In this document: piece by piece, positions 1 to 9,406 of the stretch
Numbering within the stretch: position 1 is the first letter of the stretch
Layout: every line of letters starts with the position of its first letter
NCBI RefSeq assembly: GCF_030124175.1
Contig: NZ_JASKMT010000004.1
Span: 62,001 to 126,000, forward strand
DNA length: 64,000 bases
From: Streptomyces sp. 549
GTDB taxonomy: Bacteria > Actinomycetota > Actinomycetes > Streptomycetales > Streptomycetaceae
Reading direction: 5' to 3'
Made by a program: the position numbers and the translations under genes
The notes under the pieces: model-generated
What the model was told of the DNA's origin: nothing
The model's input: only the letters and a program-made list of their open reading frames with translations
Database searches by the model: none

Positions 1-1384
1 CGATGGTGGTGGCCTCGATCATGCCGTCGGTGGAGATGTACGACAGCGAGTCCGCACCCAGCGACTTGCCGATCTCGTCCACGCTGAGGCCGTTGGCGAT
101 CAGCTCGGCGCGGGTGGCGAAGTCGATGCCGAAGTAGCAGGGCCACTTGATGGGCGGTGAGGAGATCCGGATGTGCACCTCGGCGGCGCCCGCCTCCCGC
201 AGCATGCGCACCAGCGCGCGCTGGGTGTTGCCGCGCACGATGGAGTCGTCGACCACGACGAGGCGCTTGCCGCGGATGACCTCCTTCAGCGGGTTCAGCT
301 TGAGCCGGATGCCGAGCTGGCGGATGGTCTGCGAGGGCTGGATGAAGGTCCGGCCGACGTAGGAGTTCTTGACCAGTCCGGCGCCGAACGGGATGCCGCT
401 GGCCTCCGCGTAGCCGATGGCGGCCGGGGTGCCGGACTCCGGGGTCGCTATCACCAGGTCCGCCTCGGCCGGAGCCTCGGCGGCCAGCTTGCGGCCCATC
501 TCCACCCGGGAGAGGTAGACGTTCCGGCCGGCGATGTCGGTGTCGGGGCGCGCGAGGTAGACGTACTCGAAGACGCAGCCCTTCGGCCTCGCCTCAGCGA
601 AGCGGCTGGACCGCAGGCCGTTCTCGTCGACGGCGATCAGTTCGCCCGGCTCGATCTCGCGGATGAACGAGGCACCCACGATGTCCAGCGCGGCCGTCTC
701 GCTGGCCACCACCCAGCCGCGCTCCAGACGGCCCAGGACCAGCGGGCGCACGCCCTGCGGGTCACGCGCCGCGTAGAGGGTGTGCTCGTCCATGAAGACG
801 AACGAGAACGCGCCCTTGACCAGCGGCAGCACCTTGGCGGCGGACTGCTCGACGGTGAGCGGCTTGCCGTCCTCGTCGGTCTGGCCGGCGAGCAGCGCGG
901 TCACCAGGTCGGTGTCGTTGGTCGCCGCGACCTGGTTGGCCCGCCGGCCGCCGCCGCTGCCGGCGAGGCCCGCGACCAGTTCCGCCAGCTCGACGGTGTT
1001 GACCAGGTTGCCGTTGTGGCCGAGCGCGATGGAGCCGTGCCCGGTCGCGCGGAAGGTCGGCTGGGCGTTCTCCCACACCGAGGCACCGGTGGTGGAGTAC
1101 CTGGCGTGGCCGACCGCGATGTGGCCGCGCAGGGACCCGAGGGAGGTCTCGTCGAACACCTGGGAGACCAGGCCCATGTCCTTGAACACAAGGATCTGCG
1201 AGCCGTTGCTCACTGCGATGCCCGCGGACTCCTGTCCCCGGTGCTGCAGAGCGTAGAGCCCGAAATAGGAGAGTTTGGCGACCTCTTCACCCGGTGCCCA
1301 GACTCCGAAGACGCCGCAAGCGTCCTGGGGGCCCTTTTCACCGGGGAGCAGGTCGTGGCTGAGTCGTCCGTCACCACGTGGCAC
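1..1384 (-). CDS. purF: Amidophosphoribosyltransferase, 3' end cut by window edge
   Basis: This enzyme catalyses the first committed step of purine synthesis, transferring the glutamine amide nitrogen to PRPP. About 461 codons are visible and the C-terminus runs off the window at base 1; the family is about 500 residues in Streptomyces. The N-terminal GPQDACGVFG places the Ntn-hydrolase cysteine at residue 23, so a short propeptide would be removed. HARYSTTG and GHNGNLVN belong to the glutaminase domain, and VVVDDSIVRGNT is the PRPP-binding loop. I chose the GTG at 1384 because known Streptomyces PurF begins in the same way (PRGDGRL); a GTG two codons upstream (1390) is in frame. It lies downstream of the isomerase-like gene on the same strand with a 224-base gap, so it may have its own promoter. 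Confidence 0.97.
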   Translation of the reverse strand, partial: MPRGDGRLSHDLLPGEKGPQDACGVFGVWAPGEEVAKLSYFGLYALQHRGQESAGIAVSNGSQILVFKDMGLVSQVFDETSLGSLRGHIAVGHARYSTTGASVWENAQPTFRATGHGSIALGHNGNLVNTVELAELVAGLAGSGGGRRANQVAATNDTDLVTALLAGQTDEDGKPLTVEQSAAKVLPLVKGAFSFVFMDEHTLYAARDPQGVRPLVLGRLERGWVVASETAALDIVGASFIREIEPGELIAVDENGLRSSRFAEARPKGCVFEYVYLARPDTDIAGRNVYLSRVEMGRKLAAEAPAEADLVIATPESGTPAAIGYAEASGIPFGAGLVKNSYVGRTFIQPSQTIRQLGIRLKLNPLKEVIRGKRLVVVDDSIVRGNTQRALVRMLREAGAAEVHIRISSPPIKWPCYFGIDFATRAELIANGLSVDEIGKSLGADSLSYISTDGMIEATTI

Positions 1385-1510
1385 GCTCACGAGTCTAGAC
1401 GGGTGAACCCGCTTAGCCGAATCGACCACCGCACCGAACCCTGCTGACCTGCGCGGACGCGTTTTCGTACGAGACCGACGTCACCGCTGGGATGTGCGGT
1501 TCACCAGTAC

Positions 1511-1553
1511 GGTGCCGGTGCCGGTGCCGGTGCCGGTGGCCGGTGCTGGTGCC
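1511..1553. repeat. GGTGCC hexamer tandem repeat upstream of purF
   Basis: Four perfect GGTGCC units are followed by imperfect ones (GGTGGCC, GGTGCT, GGTGCC). They sit in the gap between the isomerase-like gene and purF, about 125 bases before the purF start. This looks like a simple-sequence slippage tract, and no function is evident. Confidence 0.8.
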
Positions 1554-1608
1554 CGGGCCTCGGCGGGCGCAACCGGGCCCGGGCCGTCGCCGCGGGGGCG
1601 GGCGGCCG

Positions 1609-2412
1609 TCAGCCGAGGACCGGCAGCACCTCGGAGAGGTTCGCGCGGGGGCCGCTCGCGGAGACGGCGCCCGCGGCGACGGCCCGCTCCCACCGCACCC
1701 GGCCGGTGGCCAGCCGCAGCCACGTCAGCGGGTCGGTCTCCACCACGTTGGGCGGCGTGCCGCGGGTGTGGCGCGGGCCCGCCACACACTGCACCACCGC
1801 GAACGGCGGCACCCGCACCTCCACCGAGGCGCCGGGCGCCCTGGCCGCGAGGGCGTCCGCGAGCAGCCGCACCACCGTCGCCAGCGCGTAGCGGTCCAGG
1901 GCCAGCGGCACGCCGGTGGCGCGGGCCAGGTCGTCGCTGTGCACGATCAGCTCGACGAGCCGCGTCACGGTGAAGTCGAGCGCCCGCATCGCGCCGAACC
2001 GGTGCGGCAGCAGCACGTCCTCGCGGACGGCCATCTCCAGGACCGGTTCCAGTTCCTCGGCGGCGGCGTCGATCGCCGCGGCCGGGTCCTTCACGGACGC
2101 CGCCTGCTCCCTGGTGCGGGTGTCGAGCAGTTCCGCGATCCCGGCGGTGGACGCGGCCCAGGTCACCAGATCGGTCTCCGGGCGGCGGGCCGCCGGTGCC
2201 GGCTCGGCCAGCAGCCGCGGCAGCGCGTCGATCTGCCCGGCGACGTGCACCAGCAGGTGGTGCACGTCCCAGCCGGGCAGCCCGCAGGGGCGTGCCAGCT
2301 GCTCGGCGGTGCAGTCGTGGGCCGCCGTGCGCACCGTCTCGACCTGCGCGGCGAGGGCGTTGCGCACCCGGAGAGCGTCGTGGGTTCGCGGCTTGCGGCG
2401 TGCGGGAGGCAT
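1609..2412 (-). CDS. Maleylpyruvate isomerase-like mycothiol-dependent protein (sterol carrier family type)
   Basis: This 267-residue protein has an N-terminal DinB-like four-helix domain as in mycothiol maleylpyruvate isomerases: [16 protein letters not shown] supplies the conserved Asp/His metal ligands and [15 protein letters not shown] the later His-Asp pair. The C-terminal part (from about residue 185) is a small alpha/beta domain like the sterol-carrier-type tail of this family. The start chosen is the ATG at 2412 ([12 protein letters not shown]). An upstream in-frame ATG at 2496 would overlap the divergent PH-domain gene and encodes unlike residues. Its substrate is unknown. A gene of this kind beside purF is a common Streptomyces arrangement, but no link to purines can be seen. 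Confidence 0.8.
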   Translation of the reverse strand: MPPARRKPRTHDALRVRNALAAQVETVRTAAHDCTAEQLARPCGLPGWDVHHLLVHVAGQIDALPRLLAEPAPAARRPETDLVTWAASTAGIAELLDTRTREQAASVKDPAAAIDAAAEELEPVLEMAVREDVLLPHRFGAMRALDFTVTRLVELIVHSDDLARATGVPLALDRYALATVVRLLADALAARAPGASVEVRVPPFAVVQCVAGPRHTRGTPPNVVETDPLTWLRLATGRVRWERAVAAGAVSASGPRANLSEVLPVLG

Positions 2413-2489
2413 GGCAGGAGGGTAACGGGCGCGTACCGGGCGTTCCCGCTCCGTAGGCGACCCGCACGGCGTGTGCCAGGATTCTGCAC

Positions 2490-3023
2490 ATGCCAATTGC
2501 GGAACGCTATCTCGCGGACGACGAAGAGCTGGTGCACGTCACCCGCCAGCACTGGACCGAGATGGTCAGTGAGTTCGTCGTGCTGTGTGTCATCTGGGCC
2601 GTCGCCGGTGCACTCCTGTGGGTGACGCCCACGGACGAGACGTGGCGCGACACGGCGGTGTGGGTGATCGTCGGCGCGGCGGCGGTCGCCTCGCTGTGGT
2701 TCTGGCTCATCCCGCTGTTCCAGTGGCGCCGGACGATGTACATCCTGACGACGAAGCGCATGTACAAGCGCAGCGGCTTCCTCACCAAGGCCGGGCGCAG
2801 CATCCCGCTGAGCCGCGTCAACGACGTGTCGTTCAAGGCGTCGCTGTGGGAGCGGATCTGGCGCTACGGCACGCTCAACATCCAGTCGGCGTCCGAGCAG
2901 GGAATGATGACGCTCAAGCACGTGCCCGACCCGGAGGGCCTGACCGCGCTGATCTACCGGCAGGTCGACGAGGAGCAGCGCCGCCAGTCGGGCCCCAGCG
3001 GCATGATGCCCCCGATGCGCTGA
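2490..3023 (+). CDS. PH-domain (bPH2/DUF304) membrane protein
   Basis: The protein has 177 residues. The N-terminal soluble stretch of about 25 residues is followed by two membrane segments (about 26-46 and 57-77). A bacterial pleckstrin-homology domain then includes the hallmark [16 protein letters not shown] and [16 protein letters not shown]. Proteins of this type (YdbS-like) are probably membrane scaffolds; no enzymatic residues are known. It is divergent from the isomerase-like gene, with only 77 bases between the starts, so the promoters must lie back to back. It ends 34 bases before the convergent purL stop. Confidence 0.85.
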   Translation: MPIAERYLADDEELVHVTRQHWTEMVSEFVVLCVIWAVAGALLWVTPTDETWRDTAVWVIVGAAAVASLWFWLIPLFQWRRTMYILTTKRMYKRSGFLTKAGRSIPLSRVNDVSFKASLWERIWRYGTLNIQSASEQGMMTLKHVPDPEGLTALIYRQVDEEQRRQSGPSGMMPPMR

Positions 3024-3057
3024 CGGGCCGCCGTCGTGGTGCGCGGTCGCGGGCCGG

Positions 3058-5307
3058 TCAGGCCAGCAGGGCGGGGATGGCCGCCTCGTGGACCCGGCGC
3101 AGCTCGTCCAGCGGGAGCGAGAACTGGCCCTGCACCTCGATCTCGGTGCCGTCCACCACGCCGATGCGGGTGACGGGCAGGCCGCGGGCGCCGCACATGT
3201 CGTTGAAGCGGACCTCCTCGCTGCGCGGAACGGCGACCACCGCGCGGCCGGCCGACTCCGAGAAGAGGAACACGAACGGGTCGAGGCCGTCCGGGACCAC
3301 CAGGCGCGCGCCCCGCCCGCCGTGCAGGCAGGACTCCACGACGGCCTGGACGAGGCCGCCGTCGGACAGGTCGTGCGCCGCGTCGACCATGCCGTCGCGG
3401 GACGCGGCGACCAGGATCTCGGCCAGCAGCCGCTCGCGCTCCAGGTCGACCTTCGGCGGCAGGCCGCCGAGGTGGTCGTGGGCCACCTGCGACCAGGCGG
3501 AGCCGCCCAGCTCCTCGCGGGTGTCACCGAGCAGGTAGAGCAGCTGGCCCTCCTCGGCGAACGCCACCGGGGTGCGGCGGGTGACGTCGTCGATGACGCC
3601 GAGCACGCCGACCACCGGGGTGGGGTGGATGGCGGTGTCGCCGGTCTGGTTGTACAGCGAGACGTTGCCGCCGGTGACGGGGGTGCCGAGGACCTGGCAG
3701 CCGTCGGCCAGACCGCGGGCGGCCTCCGCGAACTGCCACATCGCGTCCGGGTCCTCCGGGGAGCCGAAGTTGAGGCAGTTGGTGACGGCGAGCGGCGTGG
3801 CGCCGGTGGCGGCCACGTTGCGGTAGGACTCCACCAGGGCGAGCTGGGCGCCGGTGTAGGGGTCGAGCTTGGCGTACCGGCCGTTGCCGTCGGTGGAGAC
3901 GGCGACGCCGAGGTTGGTGTCGGCGTCGATGCGGATCATGCCGCTGTCCTCGGGCTGGGCGAGCACCGTGTTGCCCAGCACGTAGCGGTCGTACTGGTCG
4001 GTGATCCACGCCTTGGACGCCTGGTTGGGCGAGCCGACCAGGCGCAGCACGTCGGCGCGCAGCTCGTCGCCGGTCTGCGGGCGGGGCAGCTTCGCGGCGT
4101 CGTCGGCCTGCAGCGCGTCCTGCCAGGAGGGGCGGGCGTAGGGGCGCTCGTAGACCGGGCCCTCGTGGGCGACGGTCCGCGGCGGCACGTCGACGATCTG
4201 CTCACCGTGCCAGAAGATCTCCAGCCGGTCGCCCTCGGTGACCTCACCGATGACGGTGGCGATGACGTCCCACTTCTCGCAGATCTCCAGGAAGCGGTCG
4301 ACGTTGCCGGGTTCGACGACGGCGCACATGCGCTCCTGGGACTCGCTCATGAGGATCTCCTCCGGCGAGAGCGTGGCGTCGCGCAGCGGGACGGTGTCCA
4401 GCTCGACGCGCATGCCGCCGGAGCCCGCACTGGCCAGCTCGCTGGTGGCGCAGGACAGGCCGGCGCCGCCGAGGTCCTGGATGCCGACGACCAGCTGCTC
4501 GCGGAAGATCTCCAGGGTGCACTCGATGAGCAGCTTCTCCTGGAAGGGGTCGCCGACCTGGACCGCGGGCCGCTTGGCCGGGCCGTCCGCGTCGAAGGTC
4601 TCCGAGGCGAGCACGGAGACGCCGCCGATGCCGTCGCCGCCGGTGCGGGCGCCGTAGAGGATGACCTTGTTGCCGGTGCCGGAGGCCTTGGCGAGGTGGA
4701 TGTCCTCGTGCCTCATGACGCCCACGCACAGCGCGTTGACCAGCGGGTTGCCCTGGTAGCAGGGGTCGAAGACGACCTCGCCGCCGATGTTGGGCAGGCC
4801 CAGGCAGTTGCCGTAGCCGCCGATGCCGGCGACGACGCCGGGCAGCACCCGCTTGGTGTCGGGATGGTCGGCGGCGCCGAAGCGCAGCGGGTCCATCACC
4901 GCGACCGGGCGGGCGCCCATGGCGAGGATGTCGCGCACGATGCCGCCGATGCCGGTGGCCGCGCCCTGGTAGGGCTCGACGTACGAGGGGTGGTTGTGCG
5001 ACTCCACCTTGAAGGTGACGGCGTAGCCCTGGCCGACGTCGACGACGCCGGCGTTCTCGCCGATGCCGACGAGCAGCGCGTCGGACTGCGGCGCCTTCTC
5101 GCCGAACTGGCGCAGGTGGACCTTGCTGGACTTGTACGAGCAGTGCTCGGACCACATGACGGAGTACATGGCCAGCTCGGCGCCGGTCGGGCGGCGGCCG
5201 AGGATGTCCTTGATACGGGTGTACTCGTCGCTCTTGAGGCCCAGCTCGGCCCAGGGCTGCGCGTCGTCGGGGGTCTTGGCTGCGTGCTCAGTGGTGTCGA
5301 GCGTCAT
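3058..5307 (-). CDS. purL: Phosphoribosylformylglycinamidine synthase, large subunit
   Basis: This 749-residue protein is the ATP-dependent FGAM synthase subunit of the three-component (PurSQL) type. Visible marks are [12 protein letters not shown] near residue 50, [26 protein letters not shown], and the C-terminal AIRS-like HDLSDGGL and FSESAGR. The ATG at 5307 shares its A with the TGA of purQ (TGATG), which implies translational coupling. Length and gene order fit the small PurL of Gram-positives rather than the fused enterobacterial form. The operon order in the direction of transcription is purS-purQ-purL. Confidence 0.98.
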   Translation of the reverse strand: MTLDTTEHAAKTPDDAQPWAELGLKSDEYTRIKDILGRRPTGAELAMYSVMWSEHCSYKSSKVHLRQFGEKAPQSDALLVGIGENAGVVDVGQGYAVTFKVESHNHPSYVEPYQGAATGIGGIVRDILAMGARPVAVMDPLRFGAADHPDTKRVLPGVVAGIGGYGNCLGLPNIGGEVVFDPCYQGNPLVNALCVGVMRHEDIHLAKASGTGNKVILYGARTGGDGIGGVSVLASETFDADGPAKRPAVQVGDPFQEKLLIECTLEIFREQLVVGIQDLGGAGLSCATSELASAGSGGMRVELDTVPLRDATLSPEEILMSESQERMCAVVEPGNVDRFLEICEKWDVIATVIGEVTEGDRLEIFWHGEQIVDVPPRTVAHEGPVYERPYARPSWQDALQADDAAKLPRPQTGDELRADVLRLVGSPNQASKAWITDQYDRYVLGNTVLAQPEDSGMIRIDADTNLGVAVSTDGNGRYAKLDPYTGAQLALVESYRNVAATGATPLAVTNCLNFGSPEDPDAMWQFAEAARGLADGCQVLGTPVTGGNVSLYNQTGDTAIHPTPVVGVLGVIDDVTRRTPVAFAEEGQLLYLLGDTREELGGSAWSQVAHDHLGGLPPKVDLERERLLAEILVAASRDGMVDAAHDLSDGGLVQAVVESCLHGGRGARLVVPDGLDPFVFLFSESAGRAVVAVPRSEEVRFNDMCGARGLPVTRIGVVDGTEIEVQGQFSLPLDELRRVHEAAIPALLA

Positions 5308-5984
5308 CAGGCGTCCACCAGCTTCTTGATCGCCGAGGTGAAGAAGCCGAGCCCGTCGGTGGTCGGGCCGGTCAGGGTCTCGACTGCGTGCTCGGGGTGC
5401 GGCATGAGGCCGACCACGTTCCCGGCCTCGTTGGTGATGCCGGCGATGTCGCGGCGCGAACCGTTGGGGTTGCCGCCGAGGTAGCGGAAGACGACGCGGC
5501 CCTCCGCCTCCAGGGCGTCCAGGGTGCGCTCGTCGGCGACGTAGCCGCCCTCGCCGTTCTTCAGCGGCACGGTGATCTCCTGGCCGGCGGAGTAGTCCGT
5601 CGTCCAGGCGGTGGTGTCGTTCTCGACCCGCAGCCGCTGGTCGCGGCAGACGAAGTGCAGGTGGTCGTTGCGGGTGAGCGCGCCGGGCAGCAGGTGCGAC
5701 TCGCACAGCACCTGGAAGCCGTTGCAGATGCCGAGCACCGGCATGCCGGCGCGGGCCTGCTCGATGACGGTGGCCATGACGGGCGAGAAGCGGGCGATCG
5801 CACCGCAGCGCAGGTAGTCGCCGTAGCTGAAGCCGCCCGGCAGGACGATGGCGTCGACCTGGTGGAGGCTGGTGTCGCGGTGCCACAGGGCCACCGGCTC
5901 GCCGCCGGCGAGGCGGACCGCGCGCAGCGCGTCGCCGTCGTCCAGCGAGCCGGGGAACGTGACCACTCCGATGCGGGTGCTCAC
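5307..5984 (-). CDS. purQ: Phosphoribosylformylglycinamidine synthase, glutaminase subunit
   Basis: The 225-residue class I glutamine amidotransferase feeds ammonia to PurL. The oxyanion strand [13 protein letters not shown], the nucleophile elbow [10 protein letters not shown] (Cys near residue 90) and the C-terminal His/Glu dyad in PHPEHAVE are all present. The GTG start at 5984 overlaps the purS stop by four bases (GTGA), and the stop overlaps the purL start. That tight packing supports one polycistronic unit and equimolar synthesis of the complex. Confidence 0.98.
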   Translation of the reverse strand: MSTRIGVVTFPGSLDDGDALRAVRLAGGEPVALWHRDTSLHQVDAIVLPGGFSYGDYLRCGAIARFSPVMATVIEQARAGMPVLGICNGFQVLCESHLLPGALTRNDHLHFVCRDQRLRVENDTTAWTTDYSAGQEITVPLKNGEGGYVADERTLDALEAEGRVVFRYLGGNPNGSRRDIAGITNEAGNVVGLMPHPEHAVETLTGPTTDGLGFFTSAIKKLVDA

Positions 5985-6259
5985 TGCGCCGCCCCGGCGG
6001 GACGCGCGGCGGCTGCCTCGTCCACGCGGACGGTGAAGTCCTCGATCACGGTGTTGGCCAGGAACGTCTCGGCCATCTCCCGGATGCGGGTGAGGGCCGC
6101 GTCGTCGACGGGCCCCTCCACCTCGAGTTCGAATCGCTTGCCCTGGCGGACGTCCGCGATGCCCTCGAAACCCAGCCGGGGCAGGGCGCGCTGCACTGCC
6201 TGGCCCTGGGGGTCGAGGATCTCCGGCTTGAGCATGACGTCGACTACGACGCGAGCCAC
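5981..6259 (-). CDS. purS: Phosphoribosylformylglycinamidine synthase subunit PurS
   Basis: This 92-residue protein is the small structural subunit that bridges PurL and PurQ in the FGAM synthase complex. It begins [18 protein letters not shown] and carries [16 protein letters not shown], both typical of PurS. Its C-terminus is longer and Ala-rich, as in other actinobacteria. It is the first gene of the purSQL unit, so the promoter should lie in the 376 bases between it and the divergent lsr2. Confidence 0.97.
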   Translation of the reverse strand: MARVVVDVMLKPEILDPQGQAVQRALPRLGFEGIADVRQGKRFELEVEGPVDDAALTRIREMAETFLANTVIEDFTVRVDEAAAARPAGAAQ

Positions 6260-6635
6260 AGGTACTCCCGGTGGTGATTGGTGCTTGGCTGCCCGGTGCC
6301 GTGTCCGCTGCCGCGGCGGTGCGGATCATGCGGAGGAATCGGCTGCTGTCTCAGCGTACCCGGGCACAGGATCTACGCGGGTAGATATCGGACAGCCCTC
6401 ATCACATTCGTATCTCGGCCCCAAAAAACCCTGCCCTGCGCGCGGCGAGAAACGTATCGTCCCGATTGCGGTGGACACGCGGGCAGAAATTCTCCGGCTT
6501 CGCATAACAATGGCTGCCGCTGTACAAAGGGAAAGGCGGCGGCGCCGCCTTCCGGCGCGACCGGCGTCACCCCATGTCAGCGCGGTGATCGCAGCGGTAC
6601 TTCGCAGGCGATCCTCCCGAAAGGACCGAATATCC
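6260..6635. promoter_or_regulatory. Divergent control region between purS and lsr2
   Basis: This 376-base gap contains no convincing gene. Parts of it are clearly richer in A/T than the surroundings, for example the stretches near 6380-6430 (ATATCGGACAG, CCAAAAAACC) and 6485-6525 (AACAATGGCTG, GTACAAAGGGAAAGG). It must carry the purSQL promoter on the minus strand and the lsr2 promoter on the plus strand. The A/T-rich islands fit the known binding preference of Lsr2 and would allow autoregulation; that is inference. Confidence 0.5.
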
Positions 6636-6953
6636 GTGGCACAGCGTGTAGTGGTCACACTCTCCGACGACATCGACGGCGGGGAAGCGGCCGAGACGGT
6701 CGCCTTCGGCCTCGACGGTAAGGGCTACGAGATCGATCTCAACTCGGCCAACGCCGGAAAACTGCGCGAGTCACTTGCCCCCTTTGTGGAGGCGGGACGC
6801 AAGCGTGCGAAGTCGGGCCGGACGTACCACCGCACCGCGGTGGCGCCCGACCCCCAGGCGGTACGGGCCTGGGCCAAGTCCAACGGCCACGCGGTGCCCG
6901 CCCGCGGGCGCATCCCCAAGCGGGTCTACGAGGCGTTCAACGCGGCGAGTTGA
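6636..6953 (+). CDS. lsr2: Lsr2-type nucleoid-associated protein
   Basis: This 105-residue histone-like protein bridges and silences A/T-rich DNA. The N-terminal dimerisation domain begins AQRVVVTLSDDIDG and continues with the conserved FGLDGKGYEIDL. The C-terminal DNA-binding domain contains VRAWAKSNGHAV and the minor-groove hook ARGRIP (about residues 87-92). The GTG start at 6636 is preceded by AAGGA (6621-6625) at proper spacing. Lsr2 proteins silence horizontally acquired DNA, which is of interest given the lower-GC island at 43-45.6 kb in the same window. Confidence 0.96.
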   Translation: MAQRVVVTLSDDIDGGEAAETVAFGLDGKGYEIDLNSANAGKLRESLAPFVEAGRKRAKSGRTYHRTAVAPDPQAVRAWAKSNGHAVPARGRIPKRVYEAFNAAS

Positions 6954-6983
6954 GGCGGCCGGCCGCCTCGGCGGGGGACCGAT

Positions 6984-7014
6984 TTGCATCACACCCCGGG
7001 TGATCCGCTACAGT
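6984..7014 (+). promoter_or_regulatory. Likely promoter of the tRNA-Gly(TCC) gene
   Basis: TTGCAT (6984-6989) and TACAGT (7009-7014) are spaced 19 bases apart, about 59 bases before the mature tRNA. The match to the vegetative sigma consensus is fair. Confidence 0.5.
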
Positions 7015-7072
7015 CAGGGCACACCGCGAGGGCGGGCCGGAAACGGCAGGCGCTCAAGGTGACGCAGATCAT

Positions 7073-7144
7073 GCGGGTGTAGCTCAGTAGTAGAGCGCCC
7101 TCTTTCCAAGAGGGAGGCGCAGTGTGCAATCCCTGTCACCCGCT
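7073..7144 (+). tRNA. tRNA-Gly (anticodon TCC)
   Basis: The cloverleaf is clear: acceptor arms GCGGGTG and CACCCGC, D-arm GCTCAGTAGTAGAGC, and anticodon arm CCCTC-TTTCCAA-GAGGG with anticodon TCC. The T-arm reads GTGTGCAATCC and departs from the usual TTCGA loop. An encoded CCA follows at 7145-7147. Confidence 0.93.
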
Positions 7145-7151
7145 CCACTGC

Positions 7152-7179
7152 TCGACCGGTCCGAAGGATCGGGTAGAGT
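7152..7179 (+). promoter_or_regulatory. Likely promoter of the first tRNA-Gly(GCC) gene
   Basis: TCGACC (7152-7157) and TAGAGT (7174-7179) are separated by 16 bases and lie 37 bases before the tRNA. It may supplement read-through from the upstream tRNA-Gly(TCC). Confidence 0.5.
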
Positions 7180-7216
7180 GGCTTCGCGCCACTCGGTGAA
7201 AGCCGGGTGGAGGCGT

Positions 7217-7289
7217 GCGGACGTAGCTCAGCTGGTAGAGCGCAACCTTGCCAAGGTTGAGGTCGCGAGTTCGAACCTCGTCGTCCGCT
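7217..7289 (+). tRNA. tRNA-Gly (anticodon GCC), copy 1
   Basis: Acceptor arms are GCGGACG and CGTCCGC, the anticodon arm is CAACC-TTGCCAA-GGTTG (anticodon GCC), and the T-loop is TTCGAAC. CCA is encoded at 7290-7292. The mature sequence is identical to the copy at 12824-12896. Confidence 0.97.
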
Positions 7290-7297
7290 CCACGAAG

Positions 7298-7330
7298 GAA
7301 CGGCCCCGGTCCACTGGACCGGGGCCGTTC
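7298..7330 (+). terminator. Strong hairpin terminator after the tRNA pair
   Basis: A perfect 15-base stem (GAACGGCCCCGGTCC with its complement) closes a three-base ACT loop, followed by TCTGTTCC. A near-identical hairpin follows tRNA copy 2. Confidence 0.9.
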
Positions 7331-7443
7331 TCTGTTCCCCCTCCCCGACTCCCGCTTTCGCCCGCCCGCGGACTGACATTTGTCATCGCGGCCGGTGACA
7401 GGCGGCACTGCCGCCGGCCCGTGCGCCGCGGAACGCTGGAGGC

Positions 7444-8499
7444 ATGGACACCGGGGAACAAGTGATCACGGCAAGCGGGCTGCGGCGGCGCTACGGCCCG
7501 AAGGGTGCGTCCGGCTTCGACGCGGTACGCGGACTGGACCTGGACGTGCGGCGGGGCGAGGTGTTCGCGCTGCTGGGCACCAACGGCGCGGGCAAGACCT
7601 CCACCGTGGAACTGCTGGAGGGGCTGGCCGCTCCGACCGCCGGAACCGTGCGGGTACTGGGCCACGACCCCTACCGCGAGCGGACCGCGGTACGGCCGCG
7701 CGTCGGCATGATGCTCCAGGAGGGCGGACTGCCCTCCGACCTGACGGCACGGGAGACCGCCCGCATGTGGGCGGGCGTCACCTCCGGCGCGCAGCCGGTG
7801 GCGGCGACGCTGGAACGCGTCGGCCTGGCCGGGCGGGCGGACGTCCGCGTCAAGCAGCTCTCCGGCGGTGAACGGCGCCGCCTGGACCTGGCGTTGGCGC
7901 TGCTGGGGCAGCCGGAGGTGCTGTTCCTCGACGAGCCGACCACCGGCATGGACCCCGAGGGCCGGCAGGCGACCCGCCGACTGGTGCGCGAACTCCAGGC
8001 CGAGGGCACCACGGTGCTGCTCACCACGCACTACCTGGAGGAGGCCGAGCAGCTCGCCGACCGGCTGGCGATCATGCACCAGGGCCGGGTGGTGGTCTCC
8101 GGCACACCCGCCGAGGTCACCGCGACCCGGCCGTCCGTCATCCGCTTCACGCTCCCCGAGGGCGTGGAACCGGCCAGGCTGCCGCTGTCCGTACCGGCCG
8201 CCGCGCACGGCCGCCGCATCGAGGTCCGCACCGAGCAGCTCCAGGAAGCGCTGACCGAGCTGCTGCTGTGGGCGAGGCAGCAGCAGGTCGAACTGATCGG
8301 CCTGGACGCCCGGTCGGCGTCGTTGGAGGACGCGTTCCTCGACATCGCCCGGCAGGAGGAGGACCCCGGCCCGCCGGACGGCGCCGACCCGCAGCTCGGA
8401 CCCGACCCGCAGCTCGGACCCGACGCCCGCCACGCCCCGCCGGAGCCGGCGCCCGGCAACCCGCGCCCGGCCACCGCCCGACAGGAGGCTTCCCGATGA
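7444..8499 (+). CDS. ABC exporter ATP-binding protein (DrrA-like)
   Basis: This 351-residue ATPase powers the membrane partner encoded immediately downstream. Walker A is LLGTNGAGKTST (near residue 56), the Q-loop MMLQEGG, the signature LSGGERRR, Walker B VLFLDEPT and the H-loop TTHYLEE. After about residue 290 the chain holds a Pro/Asp-rich tail with a duplicated DPQLGP, probably disordered. The stop overlaps the permease start (ATGA). A two-component system follows, which suggests that the exporter responds to a membrane or antibiotic signal. The substrate is unknown. Confidence 0.9.
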   Translation: MDTGEQVITASGLRRRYGPKGASGFDAVRGLDLDVRRGEVFALLGTNGAGKTSTVELLEGLAAPTAGTVRVLGHDPYRERTAVRPRVGMMLQEGGLPSDLTARETARMWAGVTSGAQPVAATLERVGLAGRADVRVKQLSGGERRRLDLALALLGQPEVLFLDEPTTGMDPEGRQATRRLVRELQAEGTTVLLTTHYLEEAEQLADRLAIMHQGRVVVSGTPAEVTATRPSVIRFTLPEGVEPARLPLSVPAAAHGRRIEVRTEQLQEALTELLLWARQQQVELIGLDARSASLEDAFLDIARQEEDPGPPDGADPQLGPDPQLGPDARHAPPEPAPGNPRPATARQEASR

Positions 8500-9320
8500 G
8501 CACCACCACCGTTCCCCCGGCCCGCGCGGACGGCGACCGGGCGCCGGGCGCCGCCCGCACCCGGACCGCCGGACGGCTGCTGTCCCTGAGCCGGGCCGAG
8601 TTGACGTTGCTGGCCCGCAACCGCACCGCGGTGTTCACCGCGCTGCTGATGCCACTGGGTATGGTCCTGCTGCTGCGGGTGTCCCTCGGCGGCGGCGAGC
8701 TGGAAGGCAGCGCGCTCACCGGCAGCTCGGCCGTGGTGACCGGCGGCATCGGCGTGGTCCTGGTGCTGGTCGTCTACATCAACCTGGTCGCCGCGTTCGT
8801 GACCCGCCGCGAGGAGCTGGTGCTCAAGCGGCTGCGCACCGGCGAGGCCGCCGACGTGGAGATCCTGACCGGGACGGCCGTGCCCAGCGCCTTGCTGGCC
8901 TTCGTCCAGGTCGCCGTACTCGTGGTGGCCGGCACCCTCGTCTTCGGCCTGGCGGTGCCGCGGCGGCCCGACCTGCTGCTGGCCGGTCTGGTCCTGGCGG
9001 TCGTCACCCTCACCGCGCTGGCGGCGGCGACCGCCGCCTTCACCAGGACGGCGGAGAGCGCGCAGATCACCGCGCTGCCGCTGATGGCGGTGTCGTTCTT
9101 CGGCTCTGGCATGTTCGTGCCGCTGGACCTGCTGCCCGACCAGGTCGCCTCCGTCTGCGGGTACCTGCCGATGACACCGGTGATGGACCTCGTGCGGTAC
9201 GGCTGGCTGGGCGCCGAGTCGGGCGTGGAACCGCTGCGGGCGCTGGGGCTCGCGGTGGCCTGGACCGCGCTGTCGGTGTTTGCTGTACGCCGGTGGTTCC
9301 GCTGGGAGCCGCGGCGCTGA
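8496..9320 (+). CDS. ABC-2 type exporter permease
   Basis: The 274-residue membrane protein has six predicted helices typical of DrrB/ABC-2 permeases: one near 45-63, a pair near 82-110, then 132-158, 166-188, the ALPLMAVSFFGSGMFVPLDLLP segment, and a last helix near 245-262. It pairs with the ATPase upstream, with a 4-base ATGA overlap and AGGAGG before the start. ABC-2 transporters of this design export drugs, lipids or polysaccharides; which of these cannot be told here. Confidence 0.88.
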   Translation: MSTTTVPPARADGDRAPGAARTRTAGRLLSLSRAELTLLARNRTAVFTALLMPLGMVLLLRVSLGGGELEGSALTGSSAVVTGGIGVVLVLVVYINLVAAFVTRREELVLKRLRTGEAADVEILTGTAVPSALLAFVQVAVLVVAGTLVFGLAVPRRPDLLLAGLVLAVVTLTALAAATAAFTRTAESAQITALPLMAVSFFGSGMFVPLDLLPDQVASVCGYLPMTPVMDLVRYGWLGAESGVEPLRALGLAVAWTALSVFAVRRWFRWEPRR

Positions 9321-9406
9321 CCGCCCCGCGACCGGAGCGGCACCCACCCGCGGCGGGCGGCGGACGCGGCCGGCGCGGAAGACGAGCGGGAAGCGGGGGG
9401 AGAGCG

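Noticed and set aside
173..1447. Long plus-strand open frame of 424 codons over purF
   Set aside because: It is the reverse shadow of purF: the minus strand encodes a perfect PurF sequence, and the plus frame has no recognisable domain and the amino-acid bias of antisense GC-rich DNA.
3088..5484. 798-codon plus-strand open frame over purL and purQ
   Set aside because: Antisense of purL/purQ, rich in Val, Ala, Gly and Asp without domain signatures. High-GC third positions leave such frames open by default.
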